A stretch of 64,000 bases of DNA from Stenotrophomonas sp. Ste86 (GCF_024519465.1 NZ_JALJRW010000013.1:1-64000), one strand, 5' to 3'. Counted from the stretch's first letter, positions 16,947-26,424 are shown. Translations and numbers: made by a program. The notes: generated by a model not told the origin, from the letters alone.

Positions 16947-17306
16947 ATGAGCCAAGACACCCTGTTCGGCAAGATCATCCGCCGCGAAATCCCGGCCAGC
17001 ATCGTCTATGAAGACGACGAAGTGCTCGGCTTCAAGGACATCGCCCCGCAGGCGCCGGTGCATGTGCTGTTCATTCCCAAGAACGAGGCGATTAAGACCC
17101 TGGACGACGTGCAGCCGTCGCAGGCGCACCTGATCGGCAAGCTGGCCCTGGCCGCGGCCGACTACGCGCGTCAGGAAGGATTCGCGCAGGACGGCTACCG
17201 TATCGTCATGAACTGCCGCGAGCATGCCGGGCAGACCGTGTTCCACATCCACCTGCACCTGCTGGCCGGCGCGCCGCTTGGCCACTTCGGAACGCCCAAC
17301 GCCTGA
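16947..17306 (+). CDS. hinT: HIT-family nucleotide-binding protein (HinT-like)
   Basis: This 119-residue histidine-triad protein is expected to hydrolyse adenosine phosphoramidates such as aminoacyl-AMP. The triad HIHLHLL has His100, His102 and His104. The N-terminus (LFGKIIRREIPASIVYEDDEVLGFKDI) and VHVLFIPK are typical of the HINT branch. It stands alone between repeat arrays, with a strong bidirectional terminator downstream. Confidence 0.93.
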   Translation: MSQDTLFGKIIRREIPASIVYEDDEVLGFKDIAPQAPVHVLFIPKNEAIKTLDDVQPSQAHLIGKLALAAADYARQEGFAQDGYRIVMNCREHAGQTVFHIHLHLLAGAPLGHFGTPNA

Positions 17307-17328
17307 CGCGCCAAGGGCGACGTTGCCC

Positions 17329-17440
17329 GGTAGAGCCACCCCAAGGGTGGCTGCGCGGTGCCAGACCAGGGTAGAGCCACCCCACGGTTGGCTGCGCGAC
17401 GCCTGATCGGAAGGCAGCCACCCATGGGGTGGCTCTACCG
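17329..17440. repeat. Three REP palindromes downstream of hinT
   Basis: Two direct elements (starting GTAGAGCCACCCC near 17330 and 17371) and one inverted element (ending GGTGGCTCTACC near 17440) lie in the gap between convergent genes. The direct/inverted arrangement resembles a BIME. Confidence 0.85.
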
Positions 17441-17449
17441 GGAAGCAAA

Positions 17450-17480
17450 GAAAAAACCGCCCTTCGGCGGCTTTTTCTTC
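17450..17480. terminator. Bidirectional terminator between hinT and slp
   Basis: GAAAAAACCGCC-CTTC-GGCGGCTTTTTC has A-run and T-run on both sides of a GC stem, so it can end transcription from either side. Confidence 0.92.
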
Positions 17481-17514
17481 AAGGCATACCGACCAACGGT
17501 CGGTACCTAGCCAG

Positions 17515-18042
17515 TTACCACCAGCCCCAGCCGCGGTAGCCCCAACCCGGGCCCCAGCCCGGACCGCCCCAAGGGCCATACGGGTAGGCCGGCACCACAT
17601 CGACCTGGCGCACTTCCGGCCACAGGTAGATGACGTCGGCATCCAGCTTGGGCAGGCGGTAGTCGTACTCGCCGATGCGGGTGTTCTCGTAGCCGGCGAT
17701 CTTGCCGATGAAGGTCACATCGCGGCCCGGCTCGAACACGGCCGGATCGTAGAAGCCGGCGCGGCAGGCGATGAAGCGGCCGTCGCTGGCGTCGGCCGAG
17801 GTGGTGCTCGGGCGGCCGCTGCCGTTGAGCGGGCGCGAGATCAACTGGAAGCAGGTCTGACCCTGCCCCGGATTGGTCTCGATGATGCGTCCGCCCCAGC
17901 GCACCGGAGTGCCTACCTGCTGGGTGGGCACCGCATCGCGCGGGCTGACCATGCTGAACTGGCCTTGCAGCGGTTTGGGCGCGGTCGCGCAGGCGGCCAG
18001 CGCCAGCGAAGCAGCGAGGGGAAGCAGAATCTGGATCTTCAT
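17515..18042 (-). CDS. slp: Slp-family outer-membrane lipoprotein
   Basis: The 175-residue precursor has a lipoprotein signal (MKIQILLPLAASLALAAC, lipid cysteine at 18) and the Slp core: GTPVRWGGRIIETNPGQGQTCFQLISRPL through FYDPAVFEPGRDVTFIGKI and DADVIYLWPE. The tail (residues 156-175) is rich in Gly, Trp and Pro. Slp proteins are starvation-inducible outer-membrane lipoproteins of unclear role. Its start overlaps the stop of the transglutaminase gene by 4 bases, so it is the last gene of the moxR-DUF58-tgpA operon. Confidence 0.9.
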   Translation of the reverse strand: MKIQILLPLAASLALAACATAPKPLQGQFSMVSPRDAVPTQQVGTPVRWGGRIIETNPGQGQTCFQLISRPLNGSGRPSTTSADASDGRFIACRAGFYDPAVFEPGRDVTFIGKIAGYENTRIGEYDYRLPKLDADVIYLWPEVRQVDVVPAYPYGPWGGPGWGPGWGYRGWGWW

Positions 18043-19991
18043 GGGGATGCTCCGGAGGACGGGCGATGCCTGCGCAGGTCGCGCAATAATGAAGTGAGGT
18101 CGACGTCCGCGCCAGCGTAACGCGCGCGAACGAAACGGCTGCTGAGCGACAGCAGCGCCGGATCGGGGCGTTGCCGGTGGATGCGCTCGGCCCACTGGCT
18201 GGCAGGTTCGGCAGGGTCGCGGGCCAGGCCGCGTCTGGCGTAGCGGCGTCCCAGCCGGTGCCAGGCGCGCAGCAGCGGATCGCGTTCGCGTTCGCCACGG
18301 CCCAGCAGCCATGCCATCCACCCTAGCGCGGCCAGTGCGAAGAGGGTGAAAACGACGATCAGCTGCGTCGGCTCGAGCTTGTCGATGCCCAGCGGGCGCA
18401 GCAGTTGCTGCTGGCGCGACGCGTCGAAGGACAGCACCAGGTCGTTCCAGCCGCGTCGCAGCCAGTCGCTGGCCTGGCGCAACTGCATCCAGCGGCCTTC
18501 CAGGGTGCTTACGTCACCGCCAGCCTGCAGACGGTCTTCCAGGGTGTCGTAGATGCGTTCGGGCGCAACCGCGGCGGTTGGGTCCACGCGCACCCAGCCG
18601 CGTCCGGGCAACCACACTTCCGCCCAGGCGTGGGCATCCATGCGCCGCACCACCCAGTAGTCGCCGTAGCGGTTGCGGGTGCCACCGGCAAAGCCGGTCA
18701 CTACCCGCGCGGGAATGCCGGCGTTGCGCATCAGCACCACGAACGACGAGCTGAAGTGCTGGCAGTAGCCGGCCTGCTGGTCGAACAGGAATGCATCCAC
18801 GCCATCACGTCCCAGCAGGGGCGTGTCCAAGGTGTAGGCAAAGCGCGCGCGGATCCATCCCAGCGCACGGTTCACGATCGCGGCGTCGTCATTGCCGGCC
18901 TCGGCGCGCCACTGATGGGCCAGCGTGGCGGTGCGCGGATTGAAGCCCGCCGGCAACTGCAGCGCCTGTTGCCGCTGGTAGCGCGACAGGTCATTGGCAT
19001 AGGCGGTGGCCGGTGCCGACTGCATCCGCCAGCGGGTCAGTGCAGTGAGGCTGCTGCGGCTACGCAGGCTGTGGTCGGCATCCAGGTCGCTGCCAGGCGG
19101 TGCCAGCAGCGGCAGGTCCAGCGCCACCAGCTGCCGGCGGTCGGTGGGCTCGTAGTCGATCTGGTAGTCCCAGCGTGGACCGCCCTGGGTGACCGCCGGT
19201 GGCGGCCGGCTCTGGCTGCCACGGTCGCGCTCCCAGACCCGGCCATCGAAGTGGGTCATCACCGGGCCGCGCCAGTAACGCTGCTGCGGTGCCGGCACGG
19301 CGCCGTAGAACTGCACACGTAGCGCCGGGCTGTCGTCGGCCATCAGGTCCAGCCATTGGCTCGGGTCCATCCGGTCGGACAGCCCCGGCTTGCCGACCGC
19401 GCGTTCGGGGATGCCCCACAACGGTTCGGCCAGCCGCGGGAACAGCCAGAACCCGGCCAGCGCCAGCGGCAACCCGAGCGCGATCAGCCGCCCGACACTG
19501 CGCATCTGGCCGCCCAGGCGTGGGCTCGGGGCCTGGCCTTCGGCATGCGCCAGGCGCTGCAGCGCCAGCAAGGCGGTCAGCGCAGCCAGTACCGCCAGGC
19601 CCATGGTGAGCGGGCCCTGGTCCAGCAGGAACGCGGCGAACGGTGCGAACAACGCGAAACCAAGCAGGCTGCGGGCATCGCGCAGGCTGCGCAGCTCGCT
19701 GGATTTGAGGGCCAGCATCGCCGCCAGCAGCGCGCAGCCGGTATCGCGGCCGGGGCGGGCGCCCATCTGCCAGTAAATGGCCGCGAGCATGCCCATGACC
19801 AGCAGCAGCCGCAGCGGCGCGGGCAGCACGCGCTGGCGCGATATCAGCGCGGTTGCCAACGCCACCACGCCGATGATGGCCGCCAACAGGTTGGGCAGCT
19901 GCAGCAGCAGCGGGACCAGACCGAGCGCGGCGCTGGCCAGGGTCCAGTGACGTGCGCTGGCGCTCAACGCGGGGGAGGTCGGCTCAGCCAT
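18039..19991 (-). CDS. TgpA-type membrane transglutaminase-like protein
   Basis: The 650-residue inner-membrane protein has about six N-terminal membrane helices (to residue ~195), a periplasmic DUF3488 region, a transglutaminase core with catalytic Cys in QQAGYCQHFSSSFVVLMR (near 410) and His in RRMDAHAWAEVWLPGRGW (near 450), then a membrane helix (about 550-570) and a cytosolic DUF4129-like tail. The Pseudomonas homologue TgpA is essential; its substrate is unknown. It overlaps the DUF58 gene by 8 bases and slp by 4. Confidence 0.92.
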   Translation of the reverse strand: MAEPTSPALSASARHWTLASAALGLVPLLLQLPNLLAAIIGVVALATALISRQRVLPAPLRLLLVMGMLAAIYWQMGARPGRDTGCALLAAMLALKSSELRSLRDARSLLGFALFAPFAAFLLDQGPLTMGLAVLAALTALLALQRLAHAEGQAPSPRLGGQMRSVGRLIALGLPLALAGFWLFPRLAEPLWGIPERAVGKPGLSDRMDPSQWLDLMADDSPALRVQFYGAVPAPQQRYWRGPVMTHFDGRVWERDRGSQSRPPPAVTQGGPRWDYQIDYEPTDRRQLVALDLPLLAPPGSDLDADHSLRSRSSLTALTRWRMQSAPATAYANDLSRYQRQQALQLPAGFNPRTATLAHQWRAEAGNDDAAIVNRALGWIRARFAYTLDTPLLGRDGVDAFLFDQQAGYCQHFSSSFVVLMRNAGIPARVVTGFAGGTRNRYGDYWVVRRMDAHAWAEVWLPGRGWVRVDPTAAVAPERIYDTLEDRLQAGGDVSTLEGRWMQLRQASDWLRRGWNDLVLSFDASRQQQLLRPLGIDKLEPTQLIVVFTLFALAALGWMAWLLGRGERERDPLLRAWHRLGRRYARRGLARDPAEPASQWAERIHRQRPDPALLSLSSRFVRARYAGADVDLTSLLRDLRRHRPSSGASP

Positions 19992-20967
19992 GCGGCATCA
20001 GCGCCAGTGCGCGCTGGCAGAGGTGGTGGTGGGCACTGCCGTTGCCCGGCCCCAGCACCGGTTGCCCGGGCAACTGCAGGGTGTAGCGGCGGCCGTCGCG
20101 TTCGGCCACGTCGACCCAGCGCGCCAGTCGCGCGATGCGCGCTTCGACCGGCAGCGATGACAGCTGCCGCCAGTCCAGCAGCACATCCACGCCGACCGCC
20201 TGTTCGTACTCGCGCACCAGCAGGGTGTCGCGTCGCGCCGAGTGTTTCCAGGCGATGCTGCGTTGTGGGTCGCCCGCGCGATACGGGCGCAGCTGGTGCA
20301 GCTCATCGCCGTTGGCACGCACGCGGGTATGCAGGGGATCGCCGCCGCTCTCGGGCAGCGGCGGTGCCTGTGTCGCCGGTGCCGCATACACCAGCAGCGG
20401 CGCATCCGGCCACACCCACGACCACGCCCGTACCAGTCCCAGCGGCTGGGTGGTGGAAATCCGGATCCGCTCCAGGTCGAGCCAGCCGCGGCGTTCGGTG
20501 GGCAGCATCAAGTCCACTTCGATCTGCTCACTGTCGATCAGATGGCCGAACGCGACGGCCTGCGCATGCGCCACTTCCAGTCCGCGACGCGCGCGTGCAT
20601 CGCGGCGCGACAGGCTGATGCGCAGGCGCATCGGCTGCCCGGCGTGGACCGGCTCGGCCGAGACCGCATCGATCTGCAGGTCCGACAGCTGCAGGTGCGC
20701 GCTGATGGTGCTGGCAATGGCCACGGTGGCCAGCAGCAGGGCCAACAGCATCGCCGGGTTGTTGTTGTAGTTCAGCGCGCCCAGCAGCATCGCCGCCAGC
20801 AGCGCGGCCACGAACAGGCCGAAACGGGTGGGCAGCACGTAGATGCGGCGCCGGTCCAGCCGGCGCGGCAACGCCTCCGGCTGGCGCGGTCGCGTGTAGG
20901 GCCGGCCGTTGTTGGCCGGCAACATCGCATGCTTCAAGCGGTCTCCCCAGCCGCGGCGCATGCTCAA
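19984..20967 (-). CDS. DUF58 domain protein
   Basis: This 327-residue protein has two N-terminal membrane helices (about 46-90) and a cytosolic DUF58/VWA-like region with the signature HQLRPYRAGDPQRSIAWKHSARRD (about 245-268). DUF58 proteins are partners of MoxR ATPases and accompany transglutaminase genes in a conserved three-gene module. It overlaps moxR by 4 bases and the transglutaminase gene by 8, so translation is coupled. Confidence 0.92.
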   Translation of the reverse strand: MSMRRGWGDRLKHAMLPANNGRPYTRPRQPEALPRRLDRRRIYVLPTRFGLFVAALLAAMLLGALNYNNNPAMLLALLLATVAIASTISAHLQLSDLQIDAVSAEPVHAGQPMRLRISLSRRDARARRGLEVAHAQAVAFGHLIDSEQIEVDLMLPTERRGWLDLERIRISTTQPLGLVRAWSWVWPDAPLLVYAAPATQAPPLPESGGDPLHTRVRANGDELHQLRPYRAGDPQRSIAWKHSARRDTLLVREYEQAVGVDVLLDWRQLSSLPVEARIARLARWVDVAERDGRRYTLQLPGQPVLGPGNGSAHHHLCQRALALMPHG

Positions 20968-21917
20968 TCCACCGGCACGGTCTGGAGGATCGCGCGGGCC
21001 AGCGCCGGCCCGGTGTTGGCCTCGGCCTCGGGCACCAGGCGGTGGCCGGCGACGGCCACGAACAAGGTCTGCACGTCCTCGGGCACCACATGCGTGCGCC
21101 CCAGCAGCAGGGCATGCGCCTTGGCCGCGCGCAGCAGCGCCAGCCCGGCGCGCGGCGACAGCCCCACGCGCACGCCCGCATGCTGCCGGCTGCGGGTCAG
21201 CAGCGCCTGCACGTAATGCACCAGTGCCTCGCTGGCATGCACCTGGATGGCCGCCTCGCGCAGCGCGCGCACCTGCGCATCGTCCAGCCGCGGCGTGGCC
21301 TGGGCGATCAGGTGGCGGCGGTCGGTGCCGCGCAGCAGTTCGCGTTCGGATTCGGCATTGGGGTAGCCCAGCGCCAGCCGCAGCAGGAACCGATCCAGCT
21401 GCGAATCCGGCAGCGGGAACGTACCCGACAGATCCACCGGATTCTGGGTGGCGATCACGAAGAACGGATCGGGCAGCGGGTGGGTCACCCCGTCCAGCGT
21501 CACCTGCTGCTCGGCCATCGCTTCGAGCAGGGCGCTCTGGGTGCGTGGCGGCGCGCGGTTGATTTCATCGGCCAGCAGCACGTGGGTGAAGACCGGGCCC
21601 GGATGGAACTGGAACTGACGACTGGCCGCCTCGTAAACCGAGACGCCGAGCACATCGGCAGGCAGCAGGTCGGAGGTGAACTGCACGCGCTGGAAGCCCA
21701 GTCCCAGGCTGGAAGCCATCGCATGGGCCAGCGTGGTCTTGCCCAGGCCGGGCAGGTCTTCGATCAGCAGGTGGCCGCCGGACAGCAGCGCGACGAACGC
21801 CAGCCGCACTTCGTGCACCTTGCCCAGCACCAGACCATTGACCTGGTCCTGGGCGCTGCGAAGAGCCTGTCGCAGTACATCGGTTAGCATGGCTGGCACG
21901 TGGGGCGAATTTTCCAT
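20964..21917 (-). CDS. MoxR-family AAA+ ATPase
   Basis: This 317-residue ATPase has Walker A in LIEDLPGLGKTTLAHAMA, Walker B with the MoxR signature VLLADEINRAPPRTQSALLEAMAEQQ, sensor 1 in FVIATQNP and a C-terminal lid domain. MoxR ATPases act as chaperones for VWA-type partners. The next two genes (DUF58 and transglutaminase) are its expected partners. It is the first gene of the operon and is divergent from the GT39 gene 40 bases away, so the promoter lies in that gap. Confidence 0.94.
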   Translation of the reverse strand: MENSPHVPAMLTDVLRQALRSAQDQVNGLVLGKVHEVRLAFVALLSGGHLLIEDLPGLGKTTLAHAMASSLGLGFQRVQFTSDLLPADVLGVSVYEAASRQFQFHPGPVFTHVLLADEINRAPPRTQSALLEAMAEQQVTLDGVTHPLPDPFFVIATQNPVDLSGTFPLPDSQLDRFLLRLALGYPNAESERELLRGTDRRHLIAQATPRLDDAQVRALREAAIQVHASEALVHYVQALLTRSRQHAGVRVGLSPRAGLALLRAAKAHALLLGRTHVVPEDVQTLFVAVAGHRLVPEAEANTGPALARAILQTVPVD

Positions 21918-21957
21918 GTCCGTCTCGTGTCGATGTTCCTTTCGATTCTATAGAGCA

Positions 21958-23799
21958 ATGCAGGGCGAACAACGCGCACGCACAATTTTTCTGCTGTTGT
22001 GGACGCTGATCACCGCAGTGAAGCTGGTGGTCGCCGCGCGTCTGCCGTTGTTCGTGGACGAGGCTTTCTACTGGCAGGAAGGCCAGCACCTGGCCGCGGC
22101 CTACTCCGATCTTCCCGGGCTGACGGCCTGGTTGTCGCGGCTCGGCGTGGAGCTGGGCGGCACGCATGTACTGGCCCTGCGCCTGCCGTTCCTGGCCATC
22201 GGTGCGGCATTGCCGTGGCTGGTGTCCCGCATCGCTGCCCGCTGGTTCGGTGCGGTGGCCGGTTGGCAGGCCGGCAGCCTGACCGTTTTGATGCCGCTGT
22301 CGGGCACGCTGGGCATGCTGGCGGTGCCGGATGTGCCGATGGCGCTGGCCGCGGTGCTGTGCCTGGATGCCGGCGCACGCCTGCTGCGTACCGTCGATGC
22401 CGCCTCTGCGGTGAAGCTGGGGCTGGGCCTGACCATTGGCGCGCTCAGCCATTACCGTTTCATCGGCGTGATCGTGGTTGGCTTCATCGCGCTGCTGCTG
22501 TTGCCACAGGGCCGGCGCATGCTGCGCGATCCGCGGGTCTGGGTGGCGCTGGCGGTGGGTGTGCTGGCGTGGTTGCCGCTGCTGTCGTGGAATGCGGACA
22601 ACCATGATGCCGGGCTGAAATTCCAGGTGGTCGAACGCCATCCGTGGGCATTCGAGTGGAGCGGTCTGTGGTTCCTGGTGATCCAGCCGATGCTGGTCAC
22701 CCCGATCCTGTGCATGGCGATGTGGAAGGTGGCACTGGCCGGTACCCGCTCCGGCGGTGGGGCGCGCGCGCAGTGGCGTTACTTCGGCCTGGTCGGTGCG
22801 GTGTCGACGCTGTCGATCTTCGGCCTGGGCTTCTTCACCGACGTGGAGCGCATCAGCTTCCACTGGCCGCTGCCGGGTTACCTGGCGCTGCTGGTGGCGG
22901 TGCCGGTGGTGCTCAACGGATGGCCGCGCTGGTTGCGCCGCACCGGTTGGTGGCTGGCCGGAGGCGGGTTGGCGCTGGCGTTCGGCTACTACCTGATGGC
23001 GTCCACGCCGAGCCTGCGCGAGCAGTTGGCGGGGGACAAATACTATCCGCGCAACTTCGCCGGTTGGGAGCCACTGGCGGCGGCGGTGCGCGACGAGCTG
23101 AAGACCATGCCGCCCGGTACCCGCGTGCTCGCCGGCAACTTCAAGGTGGGCGCCGAGCTGGGCTTCCAGCTGCGGGATCCGTCGATCGACGTGCTGCGCC
23201 ATCCGCTCAACGACAAGCACGGCCGCACCGCGCAGCTCGGGCTGTGGGGGCTGCTACACGAGGGCCCGCGCAAGGCACCGATGCTGCTGGTGCTGTCGCC
23301 CAGCGACCAGCGTTACCGCGACCTGCTGCAGCGTTATCACGAGGTCTGCGCACAGGTAGGGCCATTGCCGCCGCCGCGCGTGGTCAGCAACGACCATGGC
23401 TTCCAGCGGTTCCTGCTGTTCAAGCTGCCGGCCGGGCAGGCCTCCGGGCCCTGCGTGACCCCGGCGATGGCCTGGATCGACACGCCGCAACCCAACGCGC
23501 ACGTCAACGGACTGCTCGACGTGCGTGGCTGGGCATTCAAGGACGGGGTGGGGCTGTCGCGGGTGGACGTGCTGGTCGATGGCAAGCCGGCTGCCGAGGC
23601 CACCTATGGCCGCGCCTACGACATCACCAGTTTCTGGACGATCTCCAACGACCCGCAGCATCCCAACGTGGGCTTCGACGCGCGCATCGATACGCGCGCG
23701 CTGGCCCCGGGCAAGCACTGGCTGGGCCTGCGGCTGCATGGCCGCGATGGCAGCGTCGAGACGTGGCAGGAACAGGCGCTGCAGGTGCCCGAGCGCTGA
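21958..23799 (+). CDS. Glycosyltransferase family 39 (ArnT-like) membrane protein
   Basis: The 613-residue protein has about eleven membrane helices in residues 1-350 and a soluble C-terminal part. The acidic motif in RLPLFVDEAFYWQEGQ (residues 27-42) is the catalytic DE motif of GT-C enzymes that move sugars from polyprenyl phosphate to lipid A or proteins. The C-terminal 130 residues (from about 485) look like an added beta domain. The start at 21958 was chosen because membrane-type sequence begins right after it. It could be an aminoarabinose transferase, but lipid A genes are not adjacent, so the donor is unknown. Confidence 0.82.
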   Translation: MQGEQRARTIFLLLWTLITAVKLVVAARLPLFVDEAFYWQEGQHLAAAYSDLPGLTAWLSRLGVELGGTHVLALRLPFLAIGAALPWLVSRIAARWFGAVAGWQAGSLTVLMPLSGTLGMLAVPDVPMALAAVLCLDAGARLLRTVDAASAVKLGLGLTIGALSHYRFIGVIVVGFIALLLLPQGRRMLRDPRVWVALAVGVLAWLPLLSWNADNHDAGLKFQVVERHPWAFEWSGLWFLVIQPMLVTPILCMAMWKVALAGTRSGGGARAQWRYFGLVGAVSTLSIFGLGFFTDVERISFHWPLPGYLALLVAVPVVLNGWPRWLRRTGWWLAGGGLALAFGYYLMASTPSLREQLAGDKYYPRNFAGWEPLAAAVRDELKTMPPGTRVLAGNFKVGAELGFQLRDPSIDVLRHPLNDKHGRTAQLGLWGLLHEGPRKAPMLLVLSPSDQRYRDLLQRYHEVCAQVGPLPPPRVVSNDHGFQRFLLFKLPAGQASGPCVTPAMAWIDTPQPNAHVNGLLDVRGWAFKDGVGLSRVDVLVDGKPAAEATYGRAYDITSFWTISNDPQHPNVGFDARIDTRALAPGKHWLGLRLHGRDGSVETWQEQALQVPER

Positions 23800-23820
23800 G
23801 TGCGGCGGGTGGATGCGGGC

Positions 23821-24393
23821 TCAGGGCAGGGTGTAGCCCGCCTGGCGCAGCAGTTGGCTCAGTGCGATCAGGGGCAGCCCGACCAGCGCGGTCGGGTCGC
23901 GGTTCTCGATTGCCTCGAACAGGCTGATGCCCAGGCCTTCACATTTGAAGCTGCCGGCGCAGTCCAACGGCTGCTCGACGGCCACGTAGCGCGCGATTTC
24001 AGCCGCATCCAGGACACGGAAGTGCACCCGGGTCAGGTCGCAGGCCTGCAGGACCTCGCCGTCGCGCATCAGGCTGATGGCGGTATGGAACTGGACCACC
24101 TGCCCGGACATCACGGCCAGCTGCGCCTGCGCACGCTCGGCCGTGCCCGGCTTGCCCAGCGGGGCGCCGTTCAGTTCCGCCACCTGGTCCGAGCCGATCA
24201 CCCAGCGGCCGGGATGGGCCCGGGCGACCGCCTCGGCCTTGGCCCGCGCCAGGCGCACCGCCATGACCCGCGGGGCTTCGTCCGGGTACGGGGTCTCATC
24301 CACGTCGGGGCGGGCGGTCTCCAAGGGCAGGCCGAGGCGCTCCAGCAATTGGCGGCGGTAGCGGGAGGTAGAGGCAAGCAGCAGCGGGGTCAT
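23821..24393 (-). CDS. Maf-family nucleotide pyrophosphatase (YceF type)
   Basis: This 190-residue house-cleaning enzyme hydrolyses non-canonical NTPs; YceF-type members prefer m7GTP. Motifs are LLLASTSRYRRQLLERLGL (N-terminal phosphate-binding loop), DETPYPDE, WVIGSDQVAELNGAPLGKP and GSFKCEGLGISLFEAIENRDPTALVGLPL. It is convergent with the GT39 gene and divergent from yceD, the usual place for a maf gene beside yceD-rpmF. Confidence 0.92.
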   Translation of the reverse strand: MTPLLLASTSRYRRQLLERLGLPLETARPDVDETPYPDEAPRVMAVRLARAKAEAVARAHPGRWVIGSDQVAELNGAPLGKPGTAERAQAQLAVMSGQVVQFHTAISLMRDGEVLQACDLTRVHFRVLDAAEIARYVAVEQPLDCAGSFKCEGLGISLFEAIENRDPTALVGLPLIALSQLLRQAGYTLP

Positions 24394-24468
24394 GCGACAA
24401 TACCGGTCACGGAAGGCCGGCAGTCTGGGCCCTTCCGGCGGGGATCGGCAACCTGACTGCGCAGGTAT

Positions 24469-24497
24469 TTGACAGCGGCCCGGACGATCCTTAACAT
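24469..24497 (+). promoter_or_regulatory. Sigma-70 promoter of the yceD-rpmF-fabH run
   Basis: Consensus -35 TTGACA (24469-24474), 17-base spacer and -10 TAACAT (24492-24497). The expected start point is about 24503-24505, only 3-5 bases before the yceD ATG at 24508, so the first gene may be translated from a leaderless or near-leaderless mRNA. Confidence 0.8.
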
Positions 24498-24507
24498 TCA
24501 GCGGCTT

Positions 24508-25017
24508 ATGTCCGCAAACGTGCCCGAAATGCTGGATGCTTGGCGGATGGTTGCAGCGCGAAGGCGCTTCGACGGCCAGGTGAATCTAGCGCAATTGACT
24601 CGCCTGCAAGGCCTTGTCGCCGATACCGAAGGAACGTGCACCTATGCACTGGAATTCGCGCACGACGACATCCTGCGGGTATCCTATGTGGAACTGTCCA
24701 TCGACACCGCGTTGCCGCTGATCTGTCAGCGCAGCCTGCAGCGATTCCTGTTGCCGGTCTCGATGGTGCAGCGGCTCGGCCTGATCCGCAGCGAAGAGGA
24801 AGAATCCTCGCTGCCGGAAGGGTGGGAGCCGTGGCTCGTGCCGGAAGACGGCATGCTGCGACCGCTGGAACTGGTCGAGGACGAACTCGTTCTGGCCGTG
24901 CCCGTCGTGCCGTTGTCTCCCGATGGTGAGGCCGTGGACCAGGACTGGGCACCGACCGAAGAAGAAATCAGCAAGGCCAATCCGTTCGCGGCGTTGGCGG
25001 CACTGAAAAAACAATAG
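24508..25017 (+). CDS. yceD: DUF177 protein YceD (23S rRNA accumulation protein)
   Basis: This 169-residue cytosolic protein of the YceD/DUF177 family precedes rpmF in most bacteria and is linked to 23S rRNA accumulation. Recognisable segments are the central YVELSIDTALPLICQRSLQRFLLPV and the acidic EDELVLAVPVVPLSPDGEAV near the end. The conserved C-x-R within LICQRSLQRF is present. The ATG at 24508 (MSANVPEMLDAWRMV) matches xanthomonad homologues; a promoter sits immediately before it. Confidence 0.9.
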   Translation: MSANVPEMLDAWRMVAARRRFDGQVNLAQLTRLQGLVADTEGTCTYALEFAHDDILRVSYVELSIDTALPLICQRSLQRFLLPVSMVQRLGLIRSEEEESSLPEGWEPWLVPEDGMLRPLELVEDELVLAVPVVPLSPDGEAVDQDWAPTEEEISKANPFAALAALKKQ

Positions 25018-25125
25018 CAGCCGGATTGTCGTCGGCGGCTGCGGCGAAAGCGAAAACTGTGCTGGGCGCTGGCGTCCTGCGCGACGATACGACGAAGCAA
25101 AACGAACCGAGTTTGGAGCAATCCC

Positions 25126-25323
25126 ATGGCTGTGCAGAAATCCCGTGTCACCCCGTCCCGCCGCGGTATGCGCCGTGCGCATGACGCCCTGAGCGCCAAG
25201 CAGCTGTCCACCGATCCGACCACCGGTGAAGTGCATCTGCGTCACCACATCACCGCTGACGGTTTCTACCGTGGCAAGAAGGTGATCACGACCAAGTCGA
25301 ACTCGGCCGTCGAAGAAGATTGA
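25126..25323 (+). CDS. rpmF: 50S ribosomal protein L32
   Basis: The 65-residue ribosomal protein begins [20 protein letters not shown], typical of L32, and has no zinc cysteines (the C-minus form). It lies 108 bases after yceD and is followed by a strong terminator-like hairpin, so a fraction of transcripts may stop before fabH. plsX, which sits between rpmF and fabH in E. coli, is absent here. Confidence 0.98.
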   Translation: MAVQKSRVTPSRRGMRRAHDALSAKQLSTDPTTGEVHLRHHITADGFYRGKKVITTKSNSAVEED

Positions 25324-25331
25324 TTCGTGAG

Positions 25332-25360
25332 GGCCGCTGCCCGGTCGGGCAGCGGCCTTT
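25332..25360 (+). terminator. Terminator between rpmF and fabH
   Basis: An 11-bp perfect stem GGCCGCTGCCC/GGGCAGCGGCC with a 4-base loop is followed by TTT. It may partially uncouple fabH from ribosomal protein expression. Confidence 0.8.
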
Positions 25361-25413
25361 ACTCCTTTCTTCCCGGCTGTCACTGTTGACGGCCGTGTAC
25401 AGCAGGACATGCA

Positions 25414-26391
25414 ATGAGCAAGCGGATCTACTCGAGGATCGCGGGCACCGGTAGTTATTTGCCCGAAAAAGTGTTGACCAACCAGGATCTGGAGAAAATG
25501 GTCGACACCAGCGATGAGTGGATTCAATCGCGCACCGGTATTCGTGAACGGCACATCGCGGCCGAGAACGAGACCACCAGCGACCTCGGCTACCACGCTG
25601 CGGTACGTGCGCTTGAAGCGGCCGGTATCGACGCTTCGCAGCTCGACATGATCGTGGTGGGTACCACCACGCCTGATCTGATTTTCCCGTCCACCGCGTG
25701 CCTGATCCAGGCCAAGCTCGGTGCGACCGGCTGCCCCGCTTTCGACGTCAACGCGGCCTGTTCGGGCTTCGTGTTCGCGTTGAGCGTGGCCGACAAATTC
25801 ATTCGTTCCGGTGATGCACGGCATGTGCTGGTCATCGGTGCGGAAACCCTGACCCGGATCGTTGACTGGACCGAGCGCACCACCTGCGTGCTGTTTGGCG
25901 ATGGTGCCGGCGCGGTCGTGCTCAAGGCCGACGAAGAGACCGGCATCCTCAGTACCCACCTGCATTCGGACGGCAGCAAGAAAGAGCTGCTGTGGAATCC
26001 GGTCGGTGTGTCGGCCGGTTTCGGCGAGGGCGAAAACGCCCGTGGCGCGATCCTGATGAAGGGCAATGACGTGTTCAAGTACGCCGTCAAGGCGCTGGAC
26101 TCGGTCGTGGATGAAACCCTGGAAGCCAATGCGCTGACCAAGGACGACCTGGACTGGCTGATTCCGCACCAGGCCAACCTGCGCATCATCGAAGCCACGG
26201 CCAAGCGCCTGGAGATGTCGATGGACCAGGTGGTGGTGACGGTGGACAAGCACGGCAACACCTCCTCGGCGTCGGTGCCGATGGCGCTGGACGTGGCGGT
26301 TCGCTCCGGTCGCGTCGAGCGCGGCCAGTTGCTGTTGCTGGAAGCGTTCGGCGGTGGCTTCACGTGGGGTTCGGCGCTGCTGCGCTATTGA
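25414..26391 (+). CDS. fabH: Beta-ketoacyl-ACP synthase III
   Basis: It condenses acetyl-CoA with malonyl-ACP to start fatty acid chains. The 325-residue thiolase-fold enzyme has the catalytic triad in context: Cys116 ([12 protein letters not shown]), His in [11 protein letters not shown] (near 252) and Asn in [12 protein letters not shown] (near 282). The start at 25414 ([18 protein letters not shown]) is typical. It opens the fatty-acid synthesis cluster that continues with fabD after an unusual repeat-rich gap. Confidence 0.97.
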   Translation: MSKRIYSRIAGTGSYLPEKVLTNQDLEKMVDTSDEWIQSRTGIRERHIAAENETTSDLGYHAAVRALEAAGIDASQLDMIVVGTTTPDLIFPSTACLIQAKLGATGCPAFDVNAACSGFVFALSVADKFIRSGDARHVLVIGAETLTRIVDWTERTTCVLFGDGAGAVVLKADEETGILSTHLHSDGSKKELLWNPVGVSAGFGEGENARGAILMKGNDVFKYAVKALDSVVDETLEANALTKDDLDWLIPHQANLRIIEATAKRLEMSMDQVVVTVDKHGNTSSASVPMALDVAVRSGRVERGQLLLLEAFGGGFTWGSALLRY

Positions 26392-26424
26392 TAGTGCTGG
26401 TTACGACAGCGTGACGTTGTCGTT

